From an uncultured Gammaproteobacteria bacterium (GTDB lineage: Bacteria; Pseudomonadota; Gammaproteobacteria; GCA-2729495), in NCBI GenBank assembly GCA_947258805.1, contig CAMYJV010000161.1:1-8667 (forward strand): DNA of 8,667 bases, written 5' to 3'. The translations under genes were made by a program, and so were the position numbers. Every line of letters starts with the position of its first letter. Position 1 is the first letter of the stretch. Below the pieces are notes generated by a model. The model worked only from the letters and a program-made list of their open reading frames with translations. It was not told the origin of the DNA and searched no databases. This document shows, one piece after another, positions 1 through 6,124 of the stretch.

Positions 1-1
1 T

Positions 2-214
2 GATCCGTGGAAATACTTCCCGATCTGCAAGACCCATCCCGACTACCATCTTGCAGGCAACAAGGGGTCCGGCGTCGCGATTGACGATTGTGCGGTGTTC
101 TTTGATGAACAGGCCATGCACTGCACCACGCTGCAGTTCAAGTCCTACATCAACGCTGAAGAGAATCCATCGAGCATCTTTAACGTGCAGCAAATGCGGA
201 AGAAGGGGCGCTAG
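2..214 (+). CDS. 3' end of an unrecognised protein (partial)
   Basis: An open frame enters from the left edge and runs 70 codons to a TAG at 212-214. It begins DPWKYFPICKTHPDYHLAG and ends QQMRKKGR. Three cysteines are spread through the piece (about residues 9, 34 and 42 of the visible part), along with several aromatic residues, and the C-terminal tail is basic. I do not recognise a family. A strong intrinsic terminator begins 31 bases downstream, which supports this being the real end of a plus-strand transcript. The gene is convergent with the minus-strand VWA gene. The start, the total length and any signal peptide lie outside the window, so no function is offered. Confidence 0.6.
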   Translation, partial: DPWKYFPICKTHPDYHLAGNKGSGVAIDDCAVFFDEQAMHCTTLQFKSYINAEENPSSIFNVQQMRKKGR

Positions 215-245
215 CGCCTGAGGTTCTGCAAGTCTGAAGATAGGA

Positions 246-274
246 CCGTCGGCCTAGTGCCGGCGGTTTTTTTT
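246..274 (+). terminator. Rho-independent terminator
   Basis: The stem CCGTCGGC pairs with GCCGGCGG (8 bp, one G-T pair) around the 5-base loop CTAGT, followed directly by eight T residues. It lies 31 bases after the stop of the upstream plus-strand gene. There is no T-tract on the other side, so it should act only on plus-strand transcripts. Confidence 0.88.
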
Positions 275-512
275 GGCGACTTTCTGTCTTCAGAATGTCC
301 CCCGTGCAGTCACCACCTGCGCCAGCGGGCGGGCCGGGGTTTCTGCTCGTAACGTAAGAGTCGGCTTGCCAATCACGATTACCGAAGGTGCGGCGCTCTC
401 AACCCACTTTGGCCACAGGGCTCGCCTGGCAGTCGACTGGCAAGCCGGCAGTGCAGGGCAGATACCCCGGCCCGCCCGCGACATAGCAGGCACCGGTCTG
501 AACAAGCCACTC

Positions 513-1640
513 TTATCTCAACGCAGCCCGCAGCGTCTTCGCGAGGCGTGCCAGGCTCTCCAGGTTGTGGGCCGGCAGGAAGTGGTCCAGGTGGGGCAGG
601 GCGGTGAGCATGCCGCGCGTCAGCGGTTCGTAGTCGATATTGCCCAGCAGCGGGTTCAGCCAGACGATCTTGTGCGCGCGGCGCCGGAGGTGCGCAATCT
701 CGTCGCGCATCAGCTGCGCGTCACCGCGGTCCCAGCCGTCGCTGAGAAGTACTACCACGGTGTCGGACGTCAGCATGTCGCGGGCGTAGCGGTCGTTGAA
801 ATCTCTGAGACAACCGCCGATGTCCGTGCCGCTGCCCCAGTCGCCGGCGCGGCGGGCCACTTCGCGCAGCGATGAAGTCACAGTGCGAGCGGACAGCAGA
901 TCCGTGATGACCGTCATTCGCGTGGCGAAGACCGCGACCTCGGTGTCCGGCAGTTCGCGGCGCAACGCGTAGATGAACCCCAGCAGGAAGCGCGAATAGC
1001 GCTCCATGGAGCCGGACACATCGCACAGAAGCATCAGCCGGCTTTTCTTTATCTGCCGCTGGCGGAATTTCAGCTCCGTCAGTTCGCTCCCGCGCGCGGC
1101 CGAGCGGCGCAGCATGCGGCGAAAGTCCAGCAGCCGGCCGCGGCGGCTGGCGCGATGCCGGCGGCTGCGCAGCGTGGCGAATTCTGCGACGAACTGGCGG
1201 ATCAGGCGCCGGGCCTTTTCGATGTCGGCATCCGTGAGGGTTGCCAAGTCTTTCCGCCGCAGAATTTCTTCGGTGCCGTAGCTTGCCTGGTGGTCTTCCT
1301 TCTCGGACCCAGGCTGCTCGTCTGGTTGTTGTTCAGGGGCCTGCTGGGCTTCCTGGCCCTGAACCTCGCTGTCGTCTTCGTCTGCGAAGCGGTTACGCGG
1401 TCGCCGCTGGCCGAGCCAGTACTCGCGAAACACCTCGTCGAAACGCGCGAGGTCTTCCTTGCGATGCATCAGGGTGGTGCGCGCGGCGGCCTGGAAGTCT
1501 GTCGCGTTAGCAATGTCGATCTGTTGCAGGCCCGCGCAGAAATCGATGGCGCCCGCAGGATCCGCCGGCAGGCCCGCGGCCCGCAGCGCTTCCATGAAGC
1601 CCAGCGCGTGGTTAAAGAGTGTGGTCCGGCCCTGCGTCAC
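513..1640 (-). CDS. CoxE-like VWA domain protein
   Basis: Predicted 375-residue cytoplasmic protein of the VWA/CoxE-like family, the usual partner of a MoxR ATPase. The N-terminal part (about 1-80) is helical in character. Residues 85-120 form a Glu/Gln/Asp-rich, low-complexity linker, followed by a very basic stretch (about 155-200). The C-terminal VWA domain (about 200-375) has a complete MIDAS metal site: DVSGS at 207-211, a Thr in GSGTD near 272 and Asp 301 in LSDGWD. There is no signal peptide or membrane segment. The start is GTG at 1638-1640, five bases after the MoxR stop, with AAGG just upstream, so the two genes are probably translationally coupled. In CO oxidisers CoxE works with CoxD in assembling the metal centre. 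By context this protein may serve the molybdenum hydroxylase encoded upstream, which is inference. The family call is firm; the target enzyme is not proven. Confidence 0.88.
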   Translation of the reverse strand: MTQGRTTLFNHALGFMEALRAAGLPADPAGAIDFCAGLQQIDIANATDFQAAARTTLMHRKEDLARFDEVFREYWLGQRRPRNRFADEDDSEVQGQEAQQAPEQQPDEQPGSEKEDHQASYGTEEILRRKDLATLTDADIEKARRLIRQFVAEFATLRSRRHRASRRGRLLDFRRMLRRSAARGSELTELKFRQRQIKKSRLMLLCDVSGSMERYSRFLLGFIYALRRELPDTEVAVFATRMTVITDLLSARTVTSSLREVARRAGDWGSGTDIGGCLRDFNDRYARDMLTSDTVVVLLSDGWDRGDAQLMRDEIAHLRRRAHKIVWLNPLLGNIDYEPLTRGMLTALPHLDHFLPAHNLESLARLAKTLRAALR

Positions 1641-1645
1641 GGGCC

Positions 1646-2575
1646 TTAGCGCGTCGTCGGCGACTCGGCGAAGGCCTGCGCGTCGCGGGCTTCCGCCACG
1701 AGTTTTTCCAGCCCGGCCGTTTGCAGTTTCTCGATGTCACCCTTGTACTTCAGGATGCAGCCCAGCGTTGCATCCAGCGTATCCGCATCGAGTTCGCTGG
1801 TCCCGAGCGCGAGCAGTGCGCCGGCCCAGTCGATGGTCTCGGCGATGCCGGGACGCTTGTACAGGTCTTCACTGCGCACGCGCTGCATGAAAAAGGCCAG
1901 CTGCGAGGCCAGAGCGGCCTCGATACCTGGCAGGCGCGCGGCGACGATCTCGATTTCCTTCTGCACGTCCGGGTAATCGATCCAGTGATACAGGCAGCGA
2001 CGCTTCAGTGCATCGTGCAGTTCCCGGGTGCGGTTGGAGGTCAGCACCACAACTGGTACCCGGTTCGCCGCGATGGTGCCGATTTCCGGAATGCTGACCT
2101 GGAAGTCCGACAGCACTTCCAGCAGGAAGGCCTCGAACTCCTCGTCCGAACGGTCGATTTCGTCGATCAGCAGCACCGGCGGTCTGTTGCCCTGGTGCCG
2201 GATGGCCTTCAGCAGTGGCCGTTCGAGCAGGTAATCCTCGCCGAAAATGTCCGCGCCGATGCGGTCCTTGTCGATGCCGCGGGCCTCCTGCAGCCGGACC
2301 TCGAGCATCTGCCGCGGGTAGTTCCATTCGTACAGGGCCGTGTGCATGTCCAGGCCCTCGTAGCACTGCAGCCGGATGAGTTCCGTCTCGAGCAGGTCGG
2401 CCAGTACCTTCGCGAGCTCGGTCTTGCCGACCCCGGGTTCACCCTCGAGAAAGATGGGTTTGCCCAGGCGCAGGGCCAGGAACACGGTGGTTGCCAGCGC
2501 GCGATCGGGGATGTAGCGACGCTCGGTCAGCGCCGCTTCTACCTGGTCGATGCTGGTGAATTCCTTGGGGCTCAT
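1646..2575 (-). CDS. MoxR-family AAA+ ATPase (CoxD-like)
   Basis: Predicted 309-residue AAA+ ATPase of the MoxR family, a chaperone-like class that remodels or activates enzyme complexes together with VWA proteins. Visible motifs are Walker A GEPGVGKT (45-52), Walker B VLLIDEID (134-141), sensor-1 TSN (179-181), arginines 192-193 in ALKRRC suited to an arginine finger, and a RPGIAET segment (from 241) typical of the MoxR lid. The length is normal for the family. The start is ATG at 2573-2575, giving MSPKEFTSID, which fits relatives. No Shine-Dalgarno sequence precedes it; instead TACAAT lies six bases upstream, compatible with leaderless expression. The VWA gene follows after 5 bases. The pair lies downstream of the hydroxylase genes on the same strand, but a toxin-antitoxin/REP island separates them. 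CoxD of CO dehydrogenase operons is the closest functional parallel; a role in Mo-site maturation is inference. Confidence 0.9.
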   Translation of the reverse strand: MSPKEFTSIDQVEAALTERRYIPDRALATTVFLALRLGKPIFLEGEPGVGKTELAKVLADLLETELIRLQCYEGLDMHTALYEWNYPRQMLEVRLQEARGIDKDRIGADIFGEDYLLERPLLKAIRHQGNRPPVLLIDEIDRSDEEFEAFLLEVLSDFQVSIPEIGTIAANRVPVVVLTSNRTRELHDALKRRCLYHWIDYPDVQKEIEIVAARLPGIEAALASQLAFFMQRVRSEDLYKRPGIAETIDWAGALLALGTSELDADTLDATLGCILKYKGDIEKLQTAGLEKLVAEARDAQAFAESPTTR

Positions 2576-2581
2576 GAGGTT

Positions 2582-2587
2582 ATTGTA
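2582..2587 (-). promoter_or_regulatory. possible -10 box of a leaderless transcript for the MoxR gene
   Basis: Read on the minus strand, TACAAT is followed by AACCTC and then the ATG of the MoxR gene. A start site 7 bases after the -10 box would fall on the A of the ATG. No convincing -35 box is seen 16-18 bases upstream and no ribosome binding site is present. The spacing is seen in the sequence; promoter function is inference. Confidence 0.35.
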
Positions 2588-2635
2588 ACTGGAGCGTCGT
2601 TGTTGGCGTGGCGCTGGTTCTTGGTGACGACCCTG

Positions 2636-2655
2636 TCGCGGCTAAAGCCGCTCCT
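2636..2655 (-). repeat. solo REP-like palindrome, left of parDE
   Basis: This 20-base element reads AGGAGCGGCTTTAGCCGCGA on the minus strand. It matches the core of the copies at 3398-3420 and 3442-3464. It can fold into a short hairpin (GCGGCT/AGCCGC with an internal TT). It sits in the gap between the MoxR gene and the toxin-antitoxin pair and has no inverted partner nearby, unlike the right-hand cluster. Confidence 0.75.
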
Positions 2656-2834
2656 GCAGAACCCGAAGACTTGCTCCACATCCAGGTGTCAATTTCTGGT
2701 GATTCCGGACCTTTTGGTGGTCTTGCCGGGCATTGGGAGGCAACGGAATGTGTGGTGACGCAACAGCTGTGACCAGCTTCCGAGGAATGTCTATGACAAA
2801 GAATGCTAATATTTGCCATCAATATGGAGGCGAT

Positions 2835-2844
2835 CCATCGATGG
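2835..2844 (+). promoter_or_regulatory. palindrome over the parD start codon, possible operator
   Basis: CCATCGATGG is a perfect 10-base palindrome that includes the ATG of the antitoxin gene. A second short inverted pair, CCAT-CAAT-ATGG, lies just upstream at 2816-2827. ParD-type ribbon-helix-helix antitoxins bind palindromic sites near their own promoter, so these are candidate operator half-sites. Autoregulation is inferred from the family. A GGAGG ribosome binding site lies at 2826-2830. Confidence 0.35.
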
Positions 2845-3074
2845 CAACCCTGAACATTTCTATGCCTGACGCGATGCGTGAATGGATCGATGCGCAGGTC
2901 CAGGGTGGAGAGTACGCGAATGCGAGTGACTACATCCGGGATCTGATCCGTCACGATCAGCGCGAGCGCGACGCGGTGCGATTGGCGCTGATCGATGGCG
3001 AGAAGAGCGGCCGCAGCGGTCGTTCGGTGCCCGAGATTGCTCGGCAGACGAAACGCCGAATGAAGCGTGGCTAA
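2841..3074 (+). CDS. parD: ParD-type ribbon-helix-helix antitoxin
   Basis: A 77-residue protein with the layout of the ParD/CopG-like antitoxin family. A short N-terminal beta segment (MATLNISMPDAMREWIDAQV) is followed by two helices of a ribbon-helix-helix fold, including GGEYANASDYIRDLIR (about 22-37), which matches the family signature of G-x-Y-x-x-x-S-x-Y/F-I-R. A basic C-terminal tail (about 55-77) is likely to wrap the toxin. I chose the ATG at 2841 because GGAGG lies 10 bases upstream and the product then starts exactly like family members; an upstream in-frame extension looks non-coding. It should neutralise the downstream ParE toxin and repress its own operon; both roles are family knowledge. 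Its reading frame overlaps the toxin start by 8 bases. It runs opposite to all neighbouring metabolic genes. Confidence 0.88.
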   Translation: MATLNISMPDAMREWIDAQVQGGEYANASDYIRDLIRHDQRERDAVRLALIDGEKSGRSGRSVPEIARQTKRRMKRG

Positions 3075-3360
3075 GTATGCGCTAAGCCGCGCGGCAGATA
3101 TTGATCTGACAGAAATCTACACCTTTACCCACAACGAGTTCGGTGAACAGCAGGCAGATCTCTATTTCAGCTCGATCGATGATTGTTTGACCCGATTGGC
3201 GGTAAACCCGCGGTTGGGTCGCGACGTGAGCTTTGTGCGCAAGGGTTACCGGCGATTCGTGCACCGACGCCACTCGATCTACTACCAATCAACGAGTGAC
3301 GGGATCCTGGTCGTTCGGGTGCTGGGCCCGGGCATGCTTGCGGAGCGATCTGCTTTCTAA
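3067..3360 (+). CDS. parE: ParE/RelE-superfamily toxin
   Basis: A 97-residue protein of the ParE branch of the RelE/ParE toxin superfamily. The start is GTG at 3067-3069, inside the last codons of the antitoxin gene (8-base overlap), which points to translational coupling. Typical family features are the opening MAKYALSRAADIDLTEIYTF, an FGEQQADLYF segment (about 25-34), LAVNPRLGRD (44-53) and a YRRF-x-H-x-H-x-IYY block (61-73). ParE toxins of known activity poison DNA gyrase; that activity here is inferred from family only. The C-terminus, VRVLGPGMLAERSAF, departs from the usual LH-x-x-MD ending: the His is a Gly and the Asp is a Leu. The toxin may therefore be weakened or of a divergent subtype. 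Its closest neighbours downstream are REP repeats. Confidence 0.85.
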   Translation: MAKYALSRAADIDLTEIYTFTHNEFGEQQADLYFSSIDDCLTRLAVNPRLGRDVSFVRKGYRRFVHRRHSIYYQSTSDGILVVRVLGPGMLAERSAF

Positions 3361-3366
3361 GAATAG

Positions 3367-3379
3367 GGTGTCAGACACC
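3367..3379. repeat. short perfect palindrome after parE
   Basis: GGTGTC-A-GACACC is a perfect inverted repeat with 6-base arms and a single central base, 7 bases after the toxin stop codon. It has no T-tract, so it is unlikely to be an intrinsic terminator. A partial relative (AGGTGTCAATTTCTGGTG) occurs at 2684-2701 on the other side of the toxin-antitoxin pair. Confidence 0.5.
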
Positions 3380-3397
3380 AACCAGGTTCAATTGCCA

Positions 3398-3464
3398 GGT
3401 GGGAGCGGCTTTAGCCGCGACAGCGTTGGTGCAAACCTCAATCGCGGCTAAAGCCGCTCCTACC
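3398..3464. repeat. REPIN: inverted pair of REP palindromes
   Basis: Two REP-like units face each other at 3398-3420 and 3442-3464, separated by 21 bases. Their 23-base arms are inverted copies differing at one position, and both contain the core GGAGCGGCTTTAGCCGCGA. The whole unit can fold into a long hairpin on either strand. It lies between the toxin stop and the 3' end of the molybdopterin subunit gene, so it could also stabilise or end the hydroxylase transcript. REPINs are normally spread by a RAYT transposase encoded elsewhere; none is in this window. Confidence 0.82.
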
Positions 3465-3470
3465 GGGGAA

Positions 3471-3488
3471 GCTAAAGCCGCTCCCACC
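3471..3488 (-). repeat. truncated REP copy next to the REPIN
   Basis: On the minus strand this reads GGTGGGAGCGGCTTTAGC, the first 18 bases of the REP unit, in the same orientation as the inner copy at 3442-3464. It lacks the terminal CGCGA. It looks like a partial duplication or remnant beside the REPIN, 35 bases from the stop codon of the molybdopterin subunit gene. Confidence 0.7.
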
Positions 3489-3522
3489 GGTTTTTCAAAG
3501 GTTCCAGGCAGGGCTCCGCTGT

Positions 3523-5619
3523 CTAGAGTTCCCCCAGCGCGGCCAGCACCTTCTCCGGCGTCATCGGCAGGTCCTTCAACCGCGCGCCGGTGGCGTTGTA
3601 GATCGCGTTCGCGATGGCGGGTGCCGGCACCACCACGCAGGCCTCCGACATGGACTTCGCACCGAAGGGGCCGGTGGGTTCGTTCGACTCCACGAAGATG
3701 CTCTCGATCTTTGTCGGCATTTCCACCGCGGTCGGAATCTTGTAATCGAGGAAGCAACCCGTCAGGCAAGTGCCCGAGTCCGGGTCGAACTGGATCTCTT
3801 CCATCAGCGCGTAGCCGATGCCCTGCTGGAAGCCGCCTTCCACCTGCCCTTCGGCACCCTGCGGGTTGATGACCCGGCCGAGATCGTGCGAATACACCAC
3901 GCGCTCTACCTTCACTTCGCCGGTCTCTGTGTCCACTTCCACTTCCACGAAGCCCGCGGCCACCGGGCTGGGGTTGGACGGCGGCGCCATGCTGGACGTG
4001 CCCATGATCGTGCCCTTTTCCTCGATCGTGGTGGGCGCCGGGCCCTGGTCCGTGAACTGGATGAAGGGTGACTCTGCGCGTTTCGCCACATCGGCCACTG
4101 ACACAGCCGTGTCAGGCGAGCCTTTCACGCGCACGATACCGTCGACAACCTCGAGGTCTTCCGGGCTCGCCTCCATCATGATGCCGGCCACCTCGAGCAG
4201 CCGTGTCTTCGCCGCGCCAGCCGCCGCTTTGATCGCGAGGCCTGAACCGTAGGTAATGCGGCTGGCGTGTGTCGGCGCATCGAAGGGCACCGTCGTGGTG
4301 TCCGAAGTCTGCACCATGCGCATCGCGTCCATCGGCAGGCCGAGTTCCTCGGCAGCGATCTGCAGCAGCGTGGTGATCTGGCCGGAGCCGATGTCCACCG
4401 ACGCGGTGGCGACGTCGGCCGTGCCGTCCACATTCAGTTTTATGATCGCGCCGGAGTGCTCGTAGATATCCGGGAAGCCCACGCAGCCACTGACCCAGAA
4501 CGGGAACAGGGCCATGCCGATGCCGCGCTTTTTCGTGCCGTCGCCGTTCGCGCCGGGCGGGTGACGCTGGGAAAGCCCGATGGCCGCGGCGCCGCGATCC
4601 AGCACTTCTTCCAGCGCGTAGGAGTCGATGGTCAGCCCGGGAACGAGGGGGTGCGCGCCGCCCAGCTGGCGCGCGTTCTTCTTGCGAAACTCGATCGGGT
4701 CCAGGCCCAGGGTGTCGCAGATTTCGTCGTTCAGCGACTCGAAGGCAAAGCAGGCCTGCGGTGCGCCGTAGCCGCGGTAACCGCCGCCGATCATGTTGTT
4801 GGTGTAAACCGACTGGCCTTCCCACTTGGCGTTGTCGCAGGCGTAGCTCGACAGGAACGCGAAGCCGTGCACATTAATCACTTCGGCGCCGTGCGTGGCA
4901 TGTGCGCCGGCGTCGAGGATGCTGCGGCCATAGCGGGCGGTGAAGGTACCGTCTTTCTTGACCCCCGCCTTCAGGTAGACCTTGATCGGGTTGCGCGTGG
5001 TCGTGATGAAATCCTCGTAACGGGTGTGCTCCATGCGCACGGGACGGCCCGCTTTCTTGCTGAGCAGCGCGGCCACGGGCTCGATGTAGCTCATGTCCAG
5101 CTTGCCGCCGAAGCCGCCACCGATGTAGGGCGGCTTGATCACGCGGACCTTGCCTTCCGGTATCTCCAGGGCGAAGGCCAGCTTCTCGCGCAGCCCGAAC
5201 AGGTGCTGCATGGACGAGTTGATCGTGTAGCCGCCCGTGCCGTCGTACTCGGCCACGCAAACCCGCGGTTCCAGGTAGCAGGTGTGGGCACGCTGGGTGG
5301 TGTAGGTGCCCTCGAAGATGTGGTCGGCTGCGGCAAAGCCGGCCTCGATGTCGCCGAACTCCATCACCGGCGCCACCGCGATGTTGTTGTCGGCGCCGTC
5401 GTGCAACTGGGGCGCGCCGGGTTGCATCGCTTCTTCGGGATCGAATACCGCGGGCAGTTCCTCGTACTCCACCTCGATCAGTTCCAGTGCCTGGTCAACG
5501 ATGTCGGCCGTGGTCGCCGCTACGGCTGCCACCGGCTGCCCCGCGAAGCGCACGTGATCGCTCATGATGACCTTGTCCAGGGCATCGGGCCGGGGCACGC
5601 TCTTGCCGATTACGCTCAT
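3523..5619 (-). CDS. molybdopterin-binding large subunit of a xanthine dehydrogenase-family hydroxylase
   Basis: Predicted 698-residue catalytic subunit that would carry the Mo-pterin cofactor and hydroxylate an unidentified substrate. Seen: an N-terminal family signature MSVIGKSVPRPDALDKV (1-17), then directly IMSDHVRFAGQPVAAVAA (from 18), which belongs to the second half of the hammerhead domain. Further motifs are GGGFGGK (167-173), GYRGYGAPQ (280-288), GSGQITT (411-417) and the catalytic Glu 659 in GAKSMSEA, followed by PAPAIANAIYNATGARL. The active-site loop is xanthine-dehydrogenase-like and not the AYRCSFR of form I CO dehydrogenase. About 70-80 residues normally found between residues 17 and 18 are missing, in frame; relatives are usually 760-800 residues long. 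The ATG start has GGAG 8 bases upstream and lies 24 bases after the 2Fe-2S gene, so the short N-terminus is real as read. The enzyme is probably cytoplasmic, as no signal peptide is present. Confidence 0.92.
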   Translation of the reverse strand: MSVIGKSVPRPDALDKVIMSDHVRFAGQPVAAVAATTADIVDQALELIEVEYEELPAVFDPEEAMQPGAPQLHDGADNNIAVAPVMEFGDIEAGFAAADHIFEGTYTTQRAHTCYLEPRVCVAEYDGTGGYTINSSMQHLFGLREKLAFALEIPEGKVRVIKPPYIGGGFGGKLDMSYIEPVAALLSKKAGRPVRMEHTRYEDFITTTRNPIKVYLKAGVKKDGTFTARYGRSILDAGAHATHGAEVINVHGFAFLSSYACDNAKWEGQSVYTNNMIGGGYRGYGAPQACFAFESLNDEICDTLGLDPIEFRKKNARQLGGAHPLVPGLTIDSYALEEVLDRGAAAIGLSQRHPPGANGDGTKKRGIGMALFPFWVSGCVGFPDIYEHSGAIIKLNVDGTADVATASVDIGSGQITTLLQIAAEELGLPMDAMRMVQTSDTTTVPFDAPTHASRITYGSGLAIKAAAGAAKTRLLEVAGIMMEASPEDLEVVDGIVRVKGSPDTAVSVADVAKRAESPFIQFTDQGPAPTTIEEKGTIMGTSSMAPPSNPSPVAAGFVEVEVDTETGEVKVERVVYSHDLGRVINPQGAEGQVEGGFQQGIGYALMEEIQFDPDSGTCLTGCFLDYKIPTAVEMPTKIESIFVESNEPTGPFGAKSMSEACVVVPAPAIANAIYNATGARLKDLPMTPEKVLAALGEL

Positions 5620-5643
5620 GGTCGTTCTCCGATTGATGCCGGC

Positions 5644-6108
5644 CTAGAGCCGCTCGGCGGCCAGCTTGATCGCGTCGACGATCTTGGTATAGCCGGTGCA
5701 ACGGCACAGGTTGCCGGCAATTGCGTGCCGGATGGTGTCTTCGTCCGGATTGGTCGTGGTCTCGAGCAACTGCTTCGCCGCCATCAGGATGCCGCTGGTG
5801 CAGTAGCCGCACTGCACGGCCCCGGCGTCGATGAAGGCCTGCTGCAATGGGTGCAGGTCATCGGGCCGACCGATGCCTTCAACCGTGGTGATCTCTTTGC
5901 CCTGGGCGCCCACCGCATAGGTCATGCACGAGTACACGACCTTGCCATCAACGTGCACCGAGCAGCAGCCGCAGCTGCCGGCATCGCAGCCCTTCTTCGG
6001 GCCCACGAGCCCCAAGTCACCGCGCAGCACGTTCAGCAGGCTCGCCTCCGGGGTCACGGCGACCTCAAAGCTTTCACCGTTTACATTCAGCTCGATCAGC
6101 TTCTTCAT
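5644..6108 (-). CDS. 2Fe-2S small subunit of the molybdenum hydroxylase
   Basis: Predicted 154-residue electron-transfer subunit, normal length for the CoxS/XdhC-type iron-sulfur chain. The N-terminal plant-ferredoxin-type domain has its cluster ligands in GCDAGSCGCC (Cys 41, 46, 49) with Cys 61 in VVYSCMTY. The C-terminal four-helix domain holds the second cluster: Cys 100 and 103 in QCGYC and Cys 135 and 137 in LCRCTGYTKI. All eight ligands are present, so both clusters should form. It passes electrons from the molybdenum site to the FAD subunit. The start is ATG at 6106-6108 with GGAG 9 bases upstream; the gap to the FAD gene is 16 bases and to the molybdopterin gene 24 bases, consistent with one operon. 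Cys 48 is an additional cysteine at a variable position inside the first motif. Confidence 0.95.
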   Translation of the reverse strand: MKKLIELNVNGESFEVAVTPEASLLNVLRGDLGLVGPKKGCDAGSCGCCSVHVDGKVVYSCMTYAVGAQGKEITTVEGIGRPDDLHPLQQAFIDAGAVQCGYCTSGILMAAKQLLETTTNPDEDTIRHAIAGNLCRCTGYTKIVDAIKLAAERL

Positions 6109-6124
6109 GGCTTGTGTCTCCGGG

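Noticed and set aside
290..505. A 71-codon minus-strand open frame downstream of the VWA gene
   Set aside because: It needs a TTG start, has no ribosome binding site, and its Arg/Pro/Ala-rich product resembles no known family; it is more likely random open frame in GC-rich DNA.
1619..2758. A 379-codon plus-strand open frame opposite the MoxR gene
   Set aside because: It covers the strongly supported AAA+ gene in antisense and shows no domain of its own.
2733..2840. An upstream extension of the antitoxin giving a 113-residue protein
   Set aside because: The added 36 residues do not look like any ParD protein, whereas the ATG at 2841 has a GGAGG site and gives the canonical N-terminus.
3523..5619. 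Naming the large subunit gene coxL (CO dehydrogenase)
   Set aside because: The active-site loop lacks the AYRCSFR motif that marks form I CO dehydrogenases; the sequence fits the wider xanthine dehydrogenase family better.
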